DNA from: Sphingobium chlorophenolicum
GTDB taxonomy: Bacteria; Pseudomonadota; Alphaproteobacteria; Sphingomonadales; Sphingomonadaceae
Assembly (NCBI RefSeq): GCF_000722875.1
Contig: NZ_JFHR01000033.1
Coordinates: 1 to 57,346, forward strand
Length of the DNA: 57,346 nucleotides
Reading direction: 5' to 3'
A model generated the notes under the pieces. It saw only the letters and a program-made list of their open reading frames with translations. It was not told the DNA's origin and did no database searches. How positions within the stretch are numbered: the first letter of the stretch is position 1; each line of letters begins with the position of its first letter. The position numbers and the translations under genes were made by a program. Positions 52,997-57,346 of this stretch are shown here, one piece after another.

Positions 52997-54472
52997 TTAT
53001 CGCTCGCGCCCAGCCTCATCCAGGGTCTGCGCGATCGGCGACAGGAGATACTGGATGATGCGCCTTTCACCGGTTTTGATCTCCGCTTGCACCGCCAGCC
53101 CCGGGCCGATCCGCTGCTCGCGGCCTCTGACCAGGATCGTGCGCTGCAGCAGCCGAATCCGCGCCGAATAGACCAGTCCCTGCGGTTGCGGAGTCCCGCC
53201 CGTCGAACCTTCGCCGCCTTCGTTCGATTTTTGCGAGGGTATTTCGACGGCGTCGCGGCTGATACTTTCGACGATCCCCGGAACGATGCCATAATCGGTG
53301 AAGGGAAAGGCTTCGAGCTTGACCCGCACGGTCTGGCCCTCGCGCACGAAGCCGATATCGCGGTTCAAAATTTGCGCCTCGATCGCCGCCTCGGCATTGT
53401 CCGGAACGATGATCATGATCGGCTGCGCGGGCTGCACGACTCCGCCGATCGTGTTGACGACAAGCTGCTGTACCGTGCCTGAGACGGGTGCACGCAGTTG
53501 CTGGAACTCCGCCCGTCGCTCGGCCTTCGTCACTTCCTGGCGCGCGAGGCCCGACCGCTCCTGGCTTTCGGATAGTTCGGCGACCGCCGTCTTGCCGAAG
53601 CTTCCACGTAATCGCGCAAGCTGCGCGTCGATATTCTTTATCGAGGCCGAGGCTTGGGCTGCATTGGCATGTTGCACCTCGATATTCTGTTCATGTTCGA
53701 CCTTCAGTTGCTCATATTCGAGCAAGCGTATCTTCGAGAAATAGCCCTTGTCGGAGAGTTCGCGCCGGGCTTCGAGCTGCCGGTTGACGAGCGGCAGCGT
53801 GCGTTCGAGCTTCGCGATCTCGGCCCCGGCGCCCGCGAGCCGCGCGCTCTGCTCAGCGCGCTGCTGGATGAGGCTGGCGCGTTCACCCTCATATTCGGCG
53901 ATTGATGATCGCACAAACTCGGTTTGCGTCTTCAGGATGTTCGCGGGCGTGCCTGCCGGCGCCACGAAGCGCGAGCCGCGCCCGTCCAAATGCGCGAGCA
54001 GAGCAGAATTGCGGGCCGCCACGACATCGGCGGTCAACAGGCTGCTCGATGCCTGCGCCGCGTCGGCGCCGGCGAGCGTCGGGTCGAGCTCGACCAGAAG
54101 ATCGCCGGCGTTCACATGCTGGCCGTTCCTCACATGGATCGCGCGGACATAGCCGATCTCGATCGGCTGGATGATCTTCACATTGCCTGAGGGCACTACC
54201 TTGCCGGTCGCAGTTGCGATCACGTCGACCTTGCCGATGAATGACCAGCCGAGCGCGATGACGAAGAGGCCACAGAGCGACAGCATCAGCCAACGCAGAC
54301 CCGGGCTCGGCGGCTTCTCCATGATCTCGAGTGCGGCGGGTAGAAATTCATGGTCGCTGCGGGGCCGGGCGTGCGCGTCCGCCTCATTCTGCATCCGCCA
54401 GCTTGCGCCAAGGATCGTCAGATGCCGGGCGAGGGCAGGGAACCGCCCGACGAGCCGTTCGCTGATGCTCAT
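52997..54472 (-). CDS. Type I secretion periplasmic adaptor (HlyD family)
   Basis: The 491-residue membrane-fusion protein links the ABC exporter to an outer-membrane channel. It has a cytoplasmic N-terminus, one membrane helix (WLMLSLCGLFVIALGWSF, residues 61-78), then the lipoyl half-motif GKVVPSGNVKIIQPIEIGYV and HVNAGDLLVELDPT. A long coiled coil (about 170-330) is followed by the second half FQQLRAPVSGTVQQL. The C-terminal beta domain contains RDIGFVREGQTVRVKLEAFPF and ends EIKTGERRIIQYLLSPI, the usual HlyD signature. It overlaps the exporter gene by four bases (54469-54472). Confidence 0.93.
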   Translation of the reverse strand: MSISERLVGRFPALARHLTILGASWRMQNEADAHARPRSDHEFLPAALEIMEKPPSPGLRWLMLSLCGLFVIALGWSFIGKVDVIATATGKVVPSGNVKIIQPIEIGYVRAIHVRNGQHVNAGDLLVELDPTLAGADAAQASSSLLTADVVAARNSALLAHLDGRGSRFVAPAGTPANILKTQTEFVRSSIAEYEGERASLIQQRAEQSARLAGAGAEIAKLERTLPLVNRQLEARRELSDKGYFSKIRLLEYEQLKVEHEQNIEVQHANAAQASASIKNIDAQLARLRGSFGKTAVAELSESQERSGLARQEVTKAERRAEFQQLRAPVSGTVQQLVVNTIGGVVQPAQPIMIIVPDNAEAAIEAQILNRDIGFVREGQTVRVKLEAFPFTDYGIVPGIVESISRDAVEIPSQKSNEGGEGSTGGTPQPQGLVYSARIRLLQRTILVRGREQRIGPGLAVQAEIKTGERRIIQYLLSPIAQTLDEAGRER

Positions 54473-56670
54473 GCCGGTATGACCCCCATTTGTTTCGAAT
54501 AGAGCTGTGCATAGCGGCCGCCGGCGCTCAGGAGTTCCCGATGCGTGCCCTGTTCGGTCACTTCGCCGGCCTCAACCGTAATGATCCGGTCGCATTGCCG
54601 GACCGCCGAGAGCCTGTGCGCGATGATGATCACCGTGCGCCCCTTGGCGATGCTTGCGAGATTATGCTGGATGATCTCCTCGCTTTCAGCATCGAGCGCG
54701 GAGGTCGCCTCATCGAAGATCAGGATGCGCGGATCGTTGACGAGCGCGCGGGCGATCGCGATCCGCTGGCGCTGCCCGCCCGACAGATTGCCGCCGCGCT
54801 CATCGACAACCGTGTCATAGCCGTGATTCATCGCGAGAATGAACTCGTGTGCGCCGGCAAGCTGCGCTGCCGCCATGACCGTTTCCATGGCGAGGGTCGG
54901 ATCGCCAAGCGCGATATTTTCGCGCACCGTGCGGTTGAAGAGGATATTTTCCTGCAACACGACGCCGATCTGCCGCCGGAGCCAGGGCGGATCGACGAGC
55001 GCCAAGTCGACGCCATCGATGAGGACGCGGCCTTGCTCGGGGATGTAGAGCCGCTGGACAAGTTTGGTCAGCGTCGATTTGCCCGATCCGGAAGGACCGA
55101 CGATTCCCAGCATCTCGCCGGCTTTCAATTCGAGCGTCACCCCGCGTAGCGCCTCCGGCATGTCTGGGCGGTAGCGGAAGCGTACCTTGTCGAAGGTCAC
55201 GTCGCCCCGGATCGGCGGCAGGCTTGCCCGGTTGGGATTATATTCGGGCTCGGCGGGGGAATTGAGTACGTCGCCGAGCCGCTCGACCGATATGCGCACC
55301 TGCTGGAAGTCCTGCCAGAGCTGCGAGAGGCGTAGAATAGGGGCCGCGACCCGGCCCGAAAGCATGTTGAAGGCGACCAGCGACCCGACCGATAGATCGC
55401 CCGCGATCACCGCCTTGGCGCCGAAATAGAGGATTGCGACCGTCGTCAGTTTCGAGACGATCTGGATGAGATGGCTCCCCCAATTGGCAAGCTTCGCCAC
55501 ATCGAAGCCGGTGTTGGTGTAGCCGGAGAAGAGTTTTTCCCAGCGGTCGCGCATCTGGGGCTCGACCGCCATCGCCTTCAGAGTGCCGATCCCGGTCACG
55601 CTTTCGACGAGGAAGGACTGGTTCTCGGCGCCGCGGCGGAACTTCTCCTCGAGCATGGCGCGCAGCGTCGGCGAGATCGCCATCGATATTGCGACATAGC
55701 AAGGGATGGAGAGCAGTACGATCAGCGTCAGGAACGGCGAATATAGGAACATCACCGCAAAGAAGACGATGGTGAAGAAGAGGTCGATGACTACCGTGAC
55801 GGCATTGGAAGTGAGGAACTGACGGATATTCTCAAGCTCCCGCACACGCGCCACGCTCTCGCCGACCCGCCGCGCCTCGAAATAGGAGATGGGCAGGTTG
55901 AGGAGGTGCCGGAACATCCGCGATGACAGCTCGCTGTCGATCCGGTTCGTCGTATGCGCGAAGAGCCAGTTTCTGAGGCCGGACATGATCGTCTCGAACA
56001 GCAGAACGACGGTGAGGCCGAAGGCGAGCACGTCGAGCGTCGTCATCGACTGGTGGACGAGCACCTTGTCGATCACCAGCTGAAAGAAGATTGGGGAGAC
56101 AAGGCCCATCAGCTGGAGGAAGAAGGAACCGATCAGCACATCGCGCAGCGGCTTTCGGTATTTGACGAGCGCGGGGATGAACCAGGCGATATCGAACGGC
56201 CGTTTTTCGCCTGCCATGGCCTCGCGCGAAGTGAGGAGCAGGACGCGTCCCGAAAAGCGTTCTGCGGCGTCCTCGCTCGTCCATATCTCGGGACGTTCGG
56301 CGTCACCGCGCTGGACCAGATAGCGCGGTTTGAGGCTTGCATCCTCGATCTTGAGGAGGATCACGCATTGACCGCCCTTGAGTTCGGCGAGCGCGGGCAG
56401 CGGAAGCTTGGCGTAGTCGACGAGACCCGCCGAGCGGATCTTGGCGATGAGCGCAAGACGCTTGGCGACACGCGCGAAATCCTCAATTGCCCAGGGATCG
56501 TCGCCGCGCCCGCGGCTATGCGCCATCTGGGCAGGATCGGCCGCGGTGCCCAGAAATTTGGCGAGCAGCAAAAAGCAGGCGAGCGACAGATCGAGCGCCT
56601 GCGGCGGAACAGTTGCTTCTTCAAGATCGTCGGCCGCGGGCTCCGCCGCCAGATTTTCGATTCTGTCCAT
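54469..56670 (-). CDS. Type I secretion ABC transporter (HlyB type)
   Basis: The 733-residue exporter has an N-terminal C39-like domain (about 20-150: ALDLSLACFLLLAKFLG, LKGGQCVILLKIEDASLKP, RVLLLTSRE). It lacks the Cys-protease arrangement, as in HlyB. Six membrane segments (about 165-440) and an ATPase follow: Walker A VGPSGSGKSTLTKL near 525, signature NLSGGQRQRIAIARAL near 628 and Walker B ILIFDEATSALD near 650. The open frame extends 12 codons upstream to a TTG, but the ATG at 56670 with AGGGGA just before it fits better, though the spacing is short. It is the likely exporter for the giant RTX protein. Confidence 0.93.
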   Translation of the reverse strand: MDRIENLAAEPAADDLEEATVPPQALDLSLACFLLLAKFLGTAADPAQMAHSRGRGDDPWAIEDFARVAKRLALIAKIRSAGLVDYAKLPLPALAELKGGQCVILLKIEDASLKPRYLVQRGDAERPEIWTSEDAAERFSGRVLLLTSREAMAGEKRPFDIAWFIPALVKYRKPLRDVLIGSFFLQLMGLVSPIFFQLVIDKVLVHQSMTTLDVLAFGLTVVLLFETIMSGLRNWLFAHTTNRIDSELSSRMFRHLLNLPISYFEARRVGESVARVRELENIRQFLTSNAVTVVIDLFFTIVFFAVMFLYSPFLTLIVLLSIPCYVAISMAISPTLRAMLEEKFRRGAENQSFLVESVTGIGTLKAMAVEPQMRDRWEKLFSGYTNTGFDVAKLANWGSHLIQIVSKLTTVAILYFGAKAVIAGDLSVGSLVAFNMLSGRVAAPILRLSQLWQDFQQVRISVERLGDVLNSPAEPEYNPNRASLPPIRGDVTFDKVRFRYRPDMPEALRGVTLELKAGEMLGIVGPSGSGKSTLTKLVQRLYIPEQGRVLIDGVDLALVDPPWLRRQIGVVLQENILFNRTVRENIALGDPTLAMETVMAAAQLAGAHEFILAMNHGYDTVVDERGGNLSGGQRQRIAIARALVNDPRILIFDEATSALDAESEEIIQHNLASIAKGRTVIIIAHRLSAVRQCDRIITVEAGEVTEQGTHRELLSAGGRYAQLYSKQMGVIPA

Positions 56671-56790
56671 ATCCCCTGCGATTCCAATCCTATAATATCC
56701 GGCCAATACTCGGATCAGGCTGATGTTACGAGACCGTTAGGCTCGTGTGAGATCGTTTCATGGTGCAGGCTCCGGGCCCTCATCCGCGAA

Positions 56791-56904
56791 TTATGCTTGC
56801 ATCCGCCACGCGGTTTCGTGCGTGAGCGCGACGAGAGCGTTGGCTTCGGCTGCGGGAACGTAACGCTGGAGACGGGACGACATGGCGGGAATGCGATTGG
56901 ACAT
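56791..56904 (-). CDS. Small ORF with strong ribosome binding site upstream of the exporter
   Basis: The 37-residue peptide MSNRIPAMSSRLQRYVPAAE... ends in TAA at 56791. AAGGAG lies five bases before its ATG at 56904, the clearest ribosome binding site in this area. The same frame is open to 57231, but the longer version has no such site and runs into IS66 sequence. It is 120 bases upstream of the exporter gene on the same strand. It could be a leader peptide, a regulator or the remnant of a larger gene; I recognise no family. Confidence 0.35.
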   Translation of the reverse strand: MSNRIPAMSSRLQRYVPAAEANALVALTHETAWRMQA

Positions 56905-57207
56905 AGTATCTCCTTTACCGGAAACGCGAAGGCGCACCGGCGCTATTGGAACCAAAACGGTGGGTTCATTTTCAAGGATCATCGCCGAGTTCACCCTTGC
57001 CGTGTCGGATGATCCCGGCGCAAGTCTGCAGCCGAGGGCCGCGACCCCGTCTTCGGTTTCGAAGGCATTCACATTCCGCTCTATTGCCTGATGAGTGGCC
57101 GCCGCAAGGCTTGCGACCCGATTGCGCGCTATTGGTCGGAACTCAGACGCGCCGCAAGCCGCTGCCCGCCTGGGTGAATGTGGTGACGGGGGAAACCGCA
57201 CTCTATC
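56905..57207. other. Gap between small ORF and IS66 end
   Basis: No convincing complete gene. A plus-strand frame reads TRRKPLPAWVNVVTGETALY and is cut at 57207 by the IS66 terminus. It has a protein-like composition only in its last 30 codons and may be the 3' portion of a gene broken by the insertion. No RNA gene or clear promoter was seen. Confidence 0.35.
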
Positions 57208-57346
57208 GTAAGCGGTAAAAATCCCCCACATGGCATTTGAGGCGGTTCTGTAATTTGGGATGGTCAGGCGGCGCTTGCGATGCCGTTCAGTTCGAACGAA
57301 GCTTGCGCGGCATTGGTGTCGACCCAGTTGTACGGCAACAGATCGT
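57208..57346 (-). mobile_element. IS66-family element, one end
   Basis: GTAAGCGGTAAAAATCCCCC begins at 57208. GTAAGCG is the usual outer sequence of IS66-family terminal repeats. A transposase C-terminus on the minus strand follows at 57264. The rest of the element lies beyond the window, so completeness and target duplication cannot be judged. Confidence 0.7.
57264..57346 (-). CDS. IS66-family transposase TnpC, C-terminal fragment
   Basis: The minus-strand frame from the window edge gives DLLPYNWVDTNAAQASFELN and then a short Ala-rich end and TGA at 57264-57266. LLPxNW near the end is typical of IS66 TnpC. Most of the protein is outside the window. Confidence 0.7.
   Translation of the reverse strand, partial: DLLPYNWVDTNAAQASFELNGIASAA

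Overview
The window looks like accessory DNA (plasmid, integrative element or genomic island) of a GC-rich alphaproteobacterium, most likely a sphingomonad. I infer this from the style of the Trb proteins, the neighbouring DUF2274 gene and the IS types, not from any marker gene. It has two functional halves joined by insertion-sequence debris.

Left part, 1-14289, plus strand. After the tail of an IS5-family transposase comes a small defence/stability cargo: a DUF433 antitoxin with a DUF5615 PIN-like toxin (stop/start overlap, promoter at 310-338), then a nucleotidyltransferase-HEPN fusion protein. A mating-pair-formation operon follows in the order traG, copG-like, trbB, C, D, E, J, L, F, G, I, DUF2274. 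Most genes overlap by 4 to 7 bases. The order is that of Tn4371-type elements. No relaxase and no recognisable TrbK entry-exclusion gene is present. Two hairpins sit inside the operon: one covers the traG ribosome binding site and one fills the trbJ-trbL gap.

Middle, 14500 to about 15463: a decayed IS3-family element with one intact terminal end, a frameshifted orfB and only the last codons of orfA.

Right part, 15551-56670: a type I secretion locus. It is dominated by one 35.3-kb minus-strand gene for an RTX protein of about 11,778 residues. The gene is currently read as two ORFs (2651 and 9098 codons) because one base is missing near 42950. Restoring one base rejoins both ORFs inside a canonical RTX repeat. 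The protein has a lipase-like N-terminus (GHSLGG), about 33 RTX/haemolysin-related units, a NIDO-like insertion, about 21 cadherin-like and 11 CADG-like repeats, three EF-hand-like calcium modules and a C-terminal secretion tail. Upstream in the same operon, with ATGA overlaps, are a lipoprotein and a small unrecognised ORF. Divergent from them is an RTX lysine-acyltransferase of the HlyC family. A bidirectional terminator separates it from convergent HlyD-type adaptor and HlyB-type ABC transporter genes. No TolC-like outer-membrane factor and no LapG/LapD-type release genes are in the window.

The genes suggest that the giant protein is made beside its lipoprotein partner, acylated in the cytoplasm and exported by the HlyB/HlyD pair, with the lipase domain leaving last. 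An IS66-family element begins at 57208 and runs off the right edge.
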